64,000 nt of DNA from Hyphomonadaceae bacterium (GTDB lineage Bacteria > Pseudomonadota > Alphaproteobacteria > Caulobacterales > Hyphomonadaceae). Shown one piece after another: positions 8,600 to 16,457 of the stretch (positions are counted from its first letter, which is position 1; each line of letters starts with the position of its first letter). Location of the stretch: contig JALHLU010000016.1 in assembly GCA_022844345.1 (NCBI GenBank), positions 1 to 64,000 on the forward strand, given 5' to 3'. Made by a program: the position numbers and the translations under genes. The notes under the pieces are model-generated. The model was not told the DNA's origin and did no database searches. It saw only the letters and a program-made list of their open reading frames with translations.

Positions 8600-9991
8600 T
8601 CACTGTGAGAGGAGCACTTTAAGCTTTGCCATGGCAGGTTCGATATTACGGCTGTAACGATCCAGTTCCGCCAATTCCGCAGTATCCGTCGGGCGCAGGT
8701 TCGCCATTCTCGGCGCCACCGAGTCCAGCCGCGACGAAGCCATGAAGGCCACGATGTCTTCAATGGCGCCCCACCGCAGGCGACAGGGGAGTTCTTCCGC
8801 CATCATATGAAGCCAACCAACCGGATCGCTCGGCATTGGCACGGGCACGCAGATCGCATTTTTTTCCGCATCGTCTGTGCGGGTGGCTTCGACATGGGCA
8901 ATGAGGGCTGCGCTGAAAACCGGCTGGCACAGGCGCAGGTTTTGGAGGCAAATCTGATTTCCGGCAAACACCGGGCGGGCCGCCGCACCCACGATGGCGG
9001 AAGCGCTGCAATCGATGTGAACCGTATCGCAGTCCGTTGGAATAGCCCCCTTTTCGAGCACGATCTGGTGCGCTTCGATCGCGACGACGCGACCAAGCCG
9101 GACAATGTTGCGGATGCTTCGCAACACCGCGAGTTCGCCTTCGGTGACCGTGGCGCAGTGATGCATCGTCGGCTTGATGGTGGGATCTAGCCGCAGAACA
9201 GCGCCGCGTGCTTCAAGTCGATCAAATACGTCGTCGATGGATGATGCCTGCTCGATGCACTCAACCTCATCAGCGATGAAGCGCGCCACATCGATAAGAC
9301 GATCCTGGCCGGCCTGGAAATTCGCCCGGTTGAACATCCAAGAGTCGCGCGGCACGATCCAAGTGATTGTGTCCGGCGAAGCGCCATTGGCGAGCAGCCA
9401 TAGGCATGCATCCATTCCGGTTTTCCCTGCGCCGATAATCACAATGCGGTGGCCTGCCCTGGCCAGCTTCGGCAGATCATTTATGGGCGCACAGATCATG
9501 CCAGGCGCAACGTTATAAGTGGGCGTCCGTGTCGCGGGAATGGATGGACTATGGATGGTGGCATCGACGATCTTGCCAGCCTTGACGGGCCGCGCCGCGC
9601 CGCTGACGAGCGAGACGACTTCACCGGTCGGTCGATACTCGCTCATCGGGACGAACTGAACCCGGCCCGTCGGCAGCATCTGCTGCTGCATAACCGTTTC
9701 AAAATAGCTGACGACCTCAGCGCCAGAAGCGAGTTCGTCGAGCCCCGCATTGAATCCAAAACTGTCTTTGTGCCCCGAGCCTAACGGGCGCGAGTTCACC
9801 CCGTAATTGGCAGAAGGCTGGTGCAGGCGCACAAAGGGATAGACGTCATTCCAATGGCCGCCTACGCGGTGGCGCCGGTCGACGAGGGCGATGGTCGCGT
9901 CAGTCTCGTTTAGAAGCTGGTCGGCGAAGGCCAATCCCGCAGCTCCGGCGCCCACGACCAGATAGTCAGCTTCGATTGGCTCAAGTCTCAT
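8600..9991 (-). CDS. FAD/NAD(P)-binding flavoprotein (monooxygenase-like)
   Basis: 463 residues. The N-terminus is a classical dinucleotide-binding fold, ADYLVVGAGAAGLAFADQLL with the GxGxxG glycines near residues 13-18, and a second Rossmann motif RIVIIGAGKTGMDACLWLL follows mid-protein. This double arrangement is typical of flavin-containing monooxygenase and pyridine-nucleotide oxidoreductase relatives. GHWNDVYPFVRLHQPS follows the first motif, as in flavoprotein hydroxylases. The FMO fingerprint FxGxxxHxxx(Y/F) is not obvious, so substrate and even oxygenase activity are uncertain. It lies 193 bases upstream of the TIR-WD40 gene on the same strand, so co-transcription is possible but the repeat separates them. 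No signal peptide. Confidence 0.75.
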   Translation of the reverse strand: MRLEPIEADYLVVGAGAAGLAFADQLLNETDATIALVDRRHRVGGHWNDVYPFVRLHQPSANYGVNSRPLGSGHKDSFGFNAGLDELASGAEVVSYFETVMQQQMLPTGRVQFVPMSEYRPTGEVVSLVSGAARPVKAGKIVDATIHSPSIPATRTPTYNVAPGMICAPINDLPKLARAGHRIVIIGAGKTGMDACLWLLANGASPDTITWIVPRDSWMFNRANFQAGQDRLIDVARFIADEVECIEQASSIDDVFDRLEARGAVLRLDPTIKPTMHHCATVTEGELAVLRSIRNIVRLGRVVAIEAHQIVLEKGAIPTDCDTVHIDCSASAIVGAAARPVFAGNQICLQNLRLCQPVFSAALIAHVEATRTDDAEKNAICVPVPMPSDPVGWLHMMAEELPCRLRWGAIEDIVAFMASSRLDSVAPRMANLRPTDTAELAELDRYSRNIEPAMAKLKVLLSQ

Positions 9992-10210
9992 CGCTCATCC
10001 CCCAGCATTTTCTTATCTCAGCTATGCATAGGCGGTTGAACACCACAACACGTCTTCAAGGTGATGACGTCAGACAGCGAAAAGCCAGGGCATGATTCTG
10101 GCAAAGCTTCGCCAGCCTAGCGGCCGCCCATCACAAGAGTTCCGCCTAAAGCCGGTTGGAGGATTTCGGCGATGAATTGCCTTATCGGCGACCCCGGCCT
10201 CTGGTTGCTC

Positions 10211-10320
10211 TGGGCCCAACTTCACGCCCTTCCGATGATGTTGCGACTGGCAGGGTCGCCCGGGAATTGCCGGTGGCGTCTGCCCTGCTGATCAGGCGGG
10301 ACCTCGCCCAAAACGCGACA
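10211..10320 (+). repeat. Dispersed island repeat, type B copy 2
   Basis: TGGGCCCAACTTCACGCCCT, TCCGATGATGTTGCGACTGG, GGGAATTGCCGGTGGCGTCT, GCCCTGCTGATCAGGCGGG and ACCTCGCCCAAAACGCGACA. Its closest relative is copy B3 at 18171. It fills the leader of the next TIR gene; elsewhere in the gap 9992-10395 I see nothing recognisable. Confidence 0.75.
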
Positions 10321-10395
10321 TTTGCTTCGGCAAGTCCTATCACGCCACCGCCACTCCCCATAAACTGCAACTTTGGCGCGCTATGGGGACCAGCA

Positions 10396-12354
10396 ATGGC
10401 GGACGTTTTCCTGAGTTACAAACGCGAGGAGCGTGTCCAGGTTGAGCGGCTTGCCAATGCGTTGCGAGGTCTTGGGCTCACCGTGTGGTTCGATGCGAGC
10501 CTCGCTGCCGGAGATGCTTTCTCCGACGAAATTGATCGCGAGGTTCGCAGTGCGCGGGTGGTGGTCGCTTGCTGGTCGCCGCTGGCCGCGGCGTCGCAAT
10601 GGGTAAAGGCCGAGGCTCTAATTGGCTTCAGCAAGCAAAACCTTATCTCAGCCTATGTCGTCGGTCCGGATGACTTCGAACCGCCTGTTCCGTTCAGCAG
10701 TCTGCACATGGAGGACATGCGCGCGTGGGCGCTACGGCCAAGTGCGCGCGATCCGGCCTGGCTCTCCGTTTTGCGCGGGGTAGGCAGCCTTGTGGATCGC
10801 ACTGACATTGCCGATTGGGGCGCGCTCGGACCTGATGCAAGCGCATCTCAAATCGAGGCGTGGCTAGCGGCGCATGCTGCGACAAGCCCCCTCGTGATCG
10901 ATGCCGAAAGCTTTCTGCAGCAGCGCGAAGCTGCGAGCCGTGAACGCGCCGCCGCCGAAATCGCTGCGCGTGAACGCATCGAGCGCATGCGCTTGGAAAA
11001 GGCCGCCGCCGAACAGGCAGTGCGCGATGAACAGAATCGTGACCATGCAGAAAGGCGCATTCGCGAGGCAGAGCAGCGCGCGGCAACCGCAAAGAGAACC
11101 GCCTCACGGACGCGCCGCGTACTCGTCGTCGGCGGCGGAATAGCATTAGTCGGCGGCGGAGCATGGGCGGGCTTACTTTCCGAGCAGCCCTTCCTGCGCA
11201 ACACTTTTCCCACCGCGGATCTGGCGTCCGCCGCAACGTTTCGCTTGCGGCCAAGGTTGCGTTTGAAGTGCAACGCGACGGTCACCCATCTCGCGTTCAG
11301 CCCGGATGGGGCGCGTCTCATCACGCAATTCGTGCCTTATGATTCTAGTCCACAGCAGAACCCTCAGCTGTGGGATACCGCATCCGGTCGCCTGATCGCG
11401 ACGCTCAGTGGCACGCGGCCCATTTTCAATGCTGACGGAACACGCCTGGTTACGACAGATGCAGACTTGAGACTGTGGGATGGCGTCAGCGGCAGTCAAA
11501 TTGCCGAGCTGCCAGCCCGCGCCTACCACGCCGACGCTATATTTAGTCCAGATGGCAAACGCGTCGTGATCAGCGCCTCCGCGACGCGCGAAGCGACAGT
11601 GTGGGACGCAGCTTCAGGACAGGAAATTGCCACCCTGGACGGCGGGCACGACATTCAGGGCATGGAATTCGGGATCAACGCCGTCGCGTTCAGCCCCGAC
11701 AGCTCGCACTTGGCCACAGCCGGCGGGGCGCTAAGCGTTTGGAACACACGGTCCTGGGCTAAACTCAGTACTCCGGCACGCGGGCAGTACAGCTATAGGA
11801 GTGTCGAGTTCAGCCCCGATGGAAGGCGAATAGTCACTTCGTCATCGGACACTCAGACTTGGGACATCGCAGGCGGTGCCGTCATTCCGGCGAGGTCCCG
11901 CAACGGTTTCTCAGAAAGCGCGGCCTTCAGCCCGGACGGCGCCCGCATCGTCATGCTCATCGGTTCCGACATCGAGGTTTGGGACGCGGGTCTAGAGCAG
12001 AACATCGCCAAGATTACAAATATCGGCGCCGACCAGGTGGCTTTCAGCCCAGATGGAAATCTCATCATCGCGCGCCTGTACCGGTATAAGTTGTTTGACC
12101 AGCGCACGGGCAAAATGTTCGGCCCGCGAAGCGACCTGAGGGGCGCGCCGTCATTCAGCCCAGACGGCGCACAGGTGATTTTCGCTACTCCTGGGAGTAG
12201 CACCGCGCAGCTCTGGAGCACGGCGTCCGGCCACGAGCTTGCGGTCCTTCGTGGGCACGGCACCTACGTATCCAGCGCCGCTTTCAGCCCGGACGGCAAA
12301 AGCATCGTGACAGGAGCTGCCGATGGGGCGGCGCTCATTTGGGATATCGAGTAA
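10396..12354 (+). CDS. TIR / coiled coil / membrane segment / WD40 protein
   Basis: 652 residues. TIR domain at 1-125 (MADVFLSYKREE, VWFDASL, VVVACWSPLAAASQWVKAE) with the putative catalytic E73, matching the numbering of the TIR-TPR paralogues although the sequence is much diverged. Residues about 172-240 form a highly charged Ala/Glu/Arg coiled coil, followed by a Gly-rich hydrophobic segment (VLVVGGGIALVGGGAWAGLL) and then WD40-type blades with repeated FSPDG turns to the C-terminus. The frame is open back to 10156 but that part overlaps repeat B2, so ATG 10396 is chosen. Likely a membrane-tethered TIR with a sensor propeller; this is inference. Confidence 0.85.
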   Translation: MADVFLSYKREERVQVERLANALRGLGLTVWFDASLAAGDAFSDEIDREVRSARVVVACWSPLAAASQWVKAEALIGFSKQNLISAYVVGPDDFEPPVPFSSLHMEDMRAWALRPSARDPAWLSVLRGVGSLVDRTDIADWGALGPDASASQIEAWLAAHAATSPLVIDAESFLQQREAASRERAAAEIAARERIERMRLEKAAAEQAVRDEQNRDHAERRIREAEQRAATAKRTASRTRRVLVVGGGIALVGGGAWAGLLSEQPFLRNTFPTADLASAATFRLRPRLRLKCNATVTHLAFSPDGARLITQFVPYDSSPQQNPQLWDTASGRLIATLSGTRPIFNADGTRLVTTDADLRLWDGVSGSQIAELPARAYHADAIFSPDGKRVVISASATREATVWDAASGQEIATLDGGHDIQGMEFGINAVAFSPDSSHLATAGGALSVWNTRSWAKLSTPARGQYSYRSVEFSPDGRRIVTSSSDTQTWDIAGGAVIPARSRNGFSESAAFSPDGARIVMLIGSDIEVWDAGLEQNIAKITNIGADQVAFSPDGNLIIARLYRYKLFDQRTGKMFGPRSDLRGAPSFSPDGAQVIFATPGSSTAQLWSTASGHELAVLRGHGTYVSSAAFSPDGKSIVTGAADGAALIWDIE

Positions 12355-12390
12355 TCTCACTCTGGGAAGTGCGCCAACCATAATCAACCC

Positions 12391-12540
12391 AGAATGACCG
12401 TCAGCTTAGGGCCCCCGTGCCGCCGGAAAACAGAATGTGGCGATCCGACTTGGTCGATCCATAGCAGTCAGTCAGAGACGGTGCTGCGTTGCGGCCGGAG
12501 TTCGCCCAAAAGCCGTCACTGAGCGCCAGTGGTGCAATAC
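12391..12540 (+). repeat. Dispersed island repeat, type A copy 3
   Basis: AGAATGACCGTCAGCTTA then GGGCCCCCGTGCCGCCGG, AGAATGTGGCGATCCGAC, GTCGATCCATAGCAGTCAGT, GCTGCGTTGCGGCCGGAG, TTCGCCCAAAAGCCGTCACT. Best-preserved copy together with A5. It occupies most of the gap 12355-12677, where no gene is seen. Confidence 0.8.
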
Positions 12541-12677
12541 GAACGGACCTCGGCTCAAAAGCGTCATTCGAGACGGGTCTCGGCTGCACCGAGTGACCTG
12601 CTACGCGATCGGTCGTTGACCAGCTGCCGCGGCACAGTTCAGTGTCGGTGCGTCCTGCGCTGCGGAGCCGGTCGACG

Positions 12678-13706
12678 ATGCTGGTGCCCTCGATACTGTT
12701 AGCGATTTATCTGGCAGTTTCGGCAACGGACTCTGTCCAGTCATCAGCTGGACCAGATTTACCTCCCGCGCTGGAGGCAATCTGCGGTGACACGTCTGCC
12801 ATCTATCACAGCGCCGCACGTATCTCCGCTTGCACTGGGCTGATCCGAGGACAAGTTGGCACGCCTCACCAACGTGCTGAGGTCTACAGGACCCGGGGAA
12901 TCGCTCTTAAGATTTTGGGGCACAACACAGATGCGCTGAGAGACTTTGATCAGGCCCTTAGCCTCGACCCTGACTTCACGGATGTGCTTCTTCGACGAGC
13001 TAGTCGGCTCTCCGAGCTCGGTGATAAAGTTGGGGCGCTTGCGGATTTCGACCGGGCCGTCCGCTCAAGGCAACACGACCCGGCTATCCTCGAGACCCGC
13101 GCCTACTTCTACCATGCGACTGGCGACGCCGAGCGCGCGGCGGCCGACTTCGACGCTGCGCTCCGGCTTCGCGGTCCCAATGATCCTGACCTGTATGGTG
13201 TCTACCACAACCGCGGTCTCTTTGAATTTGAAAGCGGCGACTACACCTCCGCGATCGATCACCTGAGTCTTGCGATTGCATCCCGCGCTGCCGATCCGCT
13301 CGACCTGTCCTTTGAGTACAGAGGTCAGGCCTACCTCGCAGTTGGAGATCCAGAGCGTGCTCTAGCTGACTTCACAATGCTCGCAGAAGCCCCACCATAC
13401 GTGTCGTACGCGCAAGTGCTGCGCGCCCGCGCGCTTGATGCTCTGGGTCGCCATGGTGAAGCGCGCTTGGCTGAACTGTGGGCATGGACGTGGGATACCG
13501 CCGGTAAGAGGCTGTACCCGCCGCTGGACCCACGGGAAGGATTAGCGATGGAGGCTACGGCCGTCTTGAACGCTCACGTGCCAATGCTGACCCCGTATAG
13601 GCGTGAACTTATTCTGCGCTGCCAGATTGTGTACTGGGCGATCGCGCAGCGAGAGCCCCCGCGGTGGGCTTGCCCGGACAAACTGCCCGTCCCGCGACCC
13701 TTGTAA
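12678..13706 (+). CDS. Secreted TPR-repeat protein
   Basis: 342 residues. The N-terminus MLVPSILLAIYLAVSATDSV is a signal peptide or signal anchor, so the protein probably acts in the periplasm. Cysteines in LEAICGD and ISACTGLI could form a disulphide. Residues about 70-240 contain at least four TPRs with the usual W-less pattern (RGIALKILGHNTDALRDFDQ, LSLDPDFTDVLLRRASRLSE). In-frame GTGs lie upstream at 12642, but ATG 12678 has GGAG ten bases ahead and starts the hydrophobic segment cleanly. No enzymatic domain is visible. It lies between two TIR-linked blocks, so it could be a partner, but nothing in it says so. Confidence 0.75.
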   Translation: MLVPSILLAIYLAVSATDSVQSSAGPDLPPALEAICGDTSAIYHSAARISACTGLIRGQVGTPHQRAEVYRTRGIALKILGHNTDALRDFDQALSLDPDFTDVLLRRASRLSELGDKVGALADFDRAVRSRQHDPAILETRAYFYHATGDAERAAADFDAALRLRGPNDPDLYGVYHNRGLFEFESGDYTSAIDHLSLAIASRAADPLDLSFEYRGQAYLAVGDPERALADFTMLAEAPPYVSYAQVLRARALDALGRHGEARLAELWAWTWDTAGKRLYPPLDPREGLAMEATAVLNAHVPMLTPYRRELILRCQIVYWAIAQREPPRWACPDKLPVPRPL

Positions 13707-13778
13707 GATGTTTCCATGTAAGCGCCCTCTTAGGCACCCAACCCGCTAGCCTATATCGCCGTGGCAGAAGTCGCTCGT

Positions 13779-13915
13779 GATGGCTGCATTGGGGGCCCGT
13801 GATGCCGGAAAGCAGAATGTGGCAATCCGGCTGAGTCGCTCCAGTTAGGCCATTCACCGATGACGCTGCGTTGCGGCGGGAGCTCGCCCAAGACTGGACA
13901 TTCGAGGTCAGCGAG
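13779..13915 (+). repeat. Dispersed island repeat, type A copy 4
   Basis: GGGGGCCCGTGATGCCGG, AGCAGAATGTGGCAATCCGG, GACGCTGCGTTGCGGCGGGA, GCTCGCCCAAGACTGG and ACATTCGAGG. It fills the gap 13707-13990 between converging genes. Confidence 0.78.
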
Positions 13916-13990
13916 TCATTGGGGACCGTCCGCCCAATTGTCCACGCTGGCGACCATCTCGAACCGTTCGGTCCATCATGCGACAGAGTA

Positions 13991-14758
13991 TCAAGGCTGG
14001 TCATCCACACGGTCGATTAGAGACCGAGCGCGGCGTAGGTCAAAGCCTGCAAGCTCTACAGCCATCCGCTGCGTATCGGCCCAGTAACGCAGCGCCTCCA
14101 TGATGTCCTGATCCGCCGCGAGCTGACGGATGATTTCGACAATACCAGTGACGCCTTCGGGGGGCGGGCAGTCGATGAAAGTGTTTACGCCAACCGACTG
14201 TTGATAGCATGCTTGCCAGTAATAGCGCATTATGTCCGAGCGCATGCGGCCTCGCACCATCTCGCGATACTCAGGCAACAATTGGTAAGGGCCTAGACCG
14301 CCCCGGCGCCCCGCGACAAGGACATAATAGTCTGTCAGCGCGCTTCGGAGGTCGGCATCGGGAATAAGTCTAAGCTCGCCGGAGCTGCGCAGTTCGGAAT
14401 ACGTTGTGTCAGCGAAGGCGAGCTGGTGAGACTGGCTGGCATGAAGGAAGGACCGCAGGATTTCCCAGTCAGTTGCGCTACCGCGCGCGCCCGTCTCGGC
14501 ATAGCTGACGGCCGCGTACCCCTCGTTCACACCCGCCTGCCATAGGCCCCTGTGCCGTTCCAGCTCGGCAATGTCCGCGACCAACTCGGCGCGTATGCGT
14601 GACAGGTATTCCCGCGACCGTTCTCCTTCGATGCGGGCCTCATTCCAGTTGTTCACCTGTAGACCCAGAAAAACCCCGAGCACCACCATCAGCGTTTCGA
14701 CGGTGACGGTGAACCAGTCCTGCCTGCGGAAGGCGTCGGCGATGCGGCGGAGGATCAT
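13991..14758 (-). CDS. DUF6090-like single-pass membrane protein
   Basis: 255 residues. After a short cytosolic N-terminus (MILRRIADAFRRQDWF) comes one membrane segment, VTVETLMVVLGVFLGLQVNN, ending in the hallmark NNWNEARIEGER of DUF6090-type proteins, then a helical soluble domain. Function of the family is unknown to me. ATG 14758 is chosen because the 80 upstream codons read as low-complexity frame noise that overlaps other sequence. It sits 14 bases after the stop of a possible gene remnant on the same strand, suggesting an ancestral two-gene unit. Confidence 0.7.
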   Translation of the reverse strand: MILRRIADAFRRQDWFTVTVETLMVVLGVFLGLQVNNWNEARIEGERSREYLSRIRAELVADIAELERHRGLWQAGVNEGYAAVSYAETGARGSATDWEILRSFLHASQSHQLAFADTTYSELRSSGELRLIPDADLRSALTDYYVLVAGRRGGLGPYQLLPEYREMVRGRMRSDIMRYYWQACYQQSVGVNTFIDCPPPEGVTGIVEIIRQLAADQDIMEALRYWADTQRMAVELAGFDLRRARSLIDRVDDQP

Positions 14759-14772
14759 CGGCGTTGCTCTGC

Positions 14773-14940
14773 TTAAGTCGCGGCCATCAGGACATCGATT
14801 GCAATGGCCGTCCATTCCTGATTGCGCGGGTGCGCATCGACACAGTGCGCGAGCATCTGGATTCCCCCAATTCGCGGTGAGCCGAGCACAAAAAAGACTT
14901 CGCGGCGATATGCCAAACCGGGCGAGTGTCGGAACGGCAG
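14773..14940 (-). pseudogene. Possible C-terminal gene remnant truncated by repeat A5
   Basis: The minus-strand frame ending at 14773 reads like genuine protein for about 50 codons (for example SPGLAYRREVFFVLGSPRIG and HCVDAHPRNQEWTAIAIDVL), then upstream passes into repeat A5 and loses that character. No family is recognised. It may be the remaining 3' end of a gene once preceding the DUF6090-like gene. It could be a chance ORF. Confidence 0.3.
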
Positions 14941-15065
14941 CTTCGGGGCCCCCGTGCCGCCGAATACAGAATATGGCAATCCGGCTGAGACAATCCAAAT
15001 GCGTCGTTCAGGGGTCATGCAGCGCTTCGGCGGGTCATCGCCCAATTCCGGCCGGTCGTGCCCTT
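14925..15065 (+). repeat. Dispersed island repeat, type A copy 5
   Basis: GGGGCCCCCGTGCCGCCG, AATACAGAATATGGCAATCC, GGCTGAGACAATCCAAATGC, CAGCGCTTCGGCGGGTCATC and GCCCAATTCCGGCCGGTC. The front half is nearly identical to copy A1. The other parts of the gap 14759-15153 hold only the remnant at 14773. Confidence 0.8.
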
Positions 15066-15153
15066 GGGTTTCAACCGTCATTGGCGGTGGAAAAACTCCT
15101 CTGTTGTGACGTCTGAGGGGCTGTGGTCTGTTCCGTTCCAGGGAGCGCGGACA

Positions 15154-16272
15154 ATGGACAGACGCCAAGTTCTTGTCGCCGGTTGCGGCGCAGTTTTGGC
15201 CGCTGCTTGTGAAACCCAGCCCCATCAGGTTGCGACGCCAGCCGGGGCGCTGCGGCCCATGTCAGACCACGAGATTTTCCAAGCTGGCGATATCACGCTG
15301 CAATCCGGCGTGGTGCTGCCCGCGACGCGGGTCGCCTATCGCACCCATGGCCGACTCAATGAAGCTCGCAATAATGCCATCGTCTATCCAACGCACTATT
15401 TAGGTACGCACGAAGACAATGCTTGGGCGATAGGGCCGGGTATGGCGCTGGACCCCGAAAAGTACTTCATCATCATCCCCAACATGCTCGGGAATGGTCT
15501 CTCGTCATCGCCCAGCAACACGCCGGCACCGTTTGACGGCCCGCGTTTTCCGCTGGTTACCGTGCGTGACAATGTTTTGCTGCAGCATCGGCTGGTGACG
15601 GAATTATTTGGCATCACCACGCTTGCGCTGGTCACAGGCCATTCGATGGGCGCGCTGCAAAGCTTTCAGTGGGGTGCGCTTTTTCCCGACATGGTGCAGC
15701 GCATCGCACCTTTTTGTGGTTCGGCGCGGACGTCGCGGCACAATTGGCTGTTCCTTGAAGGCTGCAAGTCAGCGCTGGTTGCCGATGCCGCCTTTGCGCG
15801 TGGCGATTATGCGGCTCCGCCCGTCACTGGCATCCGCGCCTTCGCGCGTGTCTACGCGGGATGGGCGTGGTCACAGACCTTCTTTCGGCAGAAACTGGAT
15901 CGCGAGCGGCTCGGCATGCCATCCATGGAAGACTTTCTCACTTTGGTCTGGGAACCCGCCTTTCAGGCGCATGATGCGAATAACCTGCTTGCGATGCTGG
16001 CCACATGGCAGGCCGCCTACATCAGCGCCGACCCACGCTTTGACGGTGACTTCGAAAAAGCGCTGGCGGCCATCACCGCCAAGGCGACCGTCATGCCGTG
16101 CCGCACCGATCTGTATTTCCCGCCCGAAGACAGCGAGATCGAAGTCAGCCACATGCCACACGCGGAATTGCGCGTCATCCCGTCGGTCTGGGGCCATATG
16201 GCCGGCAGCGGTATGAATCCCGAAGATGCGATGTTCATCAACGCAGCGCTAACCGAACTTTTGGCGAAGTAG
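15154..16272 (+). CDS. MetX-like alpha/beta-hydrolase, exported
   Basis: 372 residues. The N-terminus MDRRQVLVAGCGAVLAAAC combines a twin-Arg start with a lipoprotein-like cysteine, so export (possibly Tat, possibly lipid-anchored) is likely. The remainder resembles homoserine O-acetyltransferase/MetX hydrolases: VAYRTHGRLNEARNNAIVYP, nucleophile serine in VTGHSMGALQSF, acid in CRTDLYFPPED and histidine in WGHMAGSG. Cytosolic MetX enzymes lack such leaders, so this exported form is probably an esterase or acyltransferase with another substrate. ATG 15154 follows GGGAG at good spacing; upstream frame to 15058 lies in the repeat. Confidence 0.82.
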   Translation: MDRRQVLVAGCGAVLAAACETQPHQVATPAGALRPMSDHEIFQAGDITLQSGVVLPATRVAYRTHGRLNEARNNAIVYPTHYLGTHEDNAWAIGPGMALDPEKYFIIIPNMLGNGLSSSPSNTPAPFDGPRFPLVTVRDNVLLQHRLVTELFGITTLALVTGHSMGALQSFQWGALFPDMVQRIAPFCGSARTSRHNWLFLEGCKSALVADAAFARGDYAAPPVTGIRAFARVYAGWAWSQTFFRQKLDRERLGMPSMEDFLTLVWEPAFQAHDANNLLAMLATWQAAYISADPRFDGDFEKALAAITAKATVMPCRTDLYFPPEDSEIEVSHMPHAELRVIPSVWGHMAGSGMNPEDAMFINAALTELLAK

Positions 16273-16401
16273 GCGGCATTGAGAAGGATTGAACTGAGAC
16301 TCGTTCCGACACGACGCGTCCCCTCGACGATACGCTAGCCTCTCGATGGCGTGTACCGCCCATAAGACGCCGTTCGTAATCTTCCGGTATCGACGACGAG
16401 A

Positions 16402-16429
16402 TTCGACCTTTCCCGATAGCTCCTGTAGT
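16402..16429 (+). promoter_or_regulatory. Putative promoter of the TIR-TPR gene at 16458
   Basis: TTCGAC (16402-16407), 16 bases, TGTAGT (16424-16429), at the same distance from GTG as in the paralogues. The preceding gap 16273-16380 has only a GTTCGTAATCTTC trace of the repeat's end, without the body. Confidence 0.4.
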
Positions 16430-16457
16430 CCTGCTGTCCATACCAGCGGGGTCGGGC

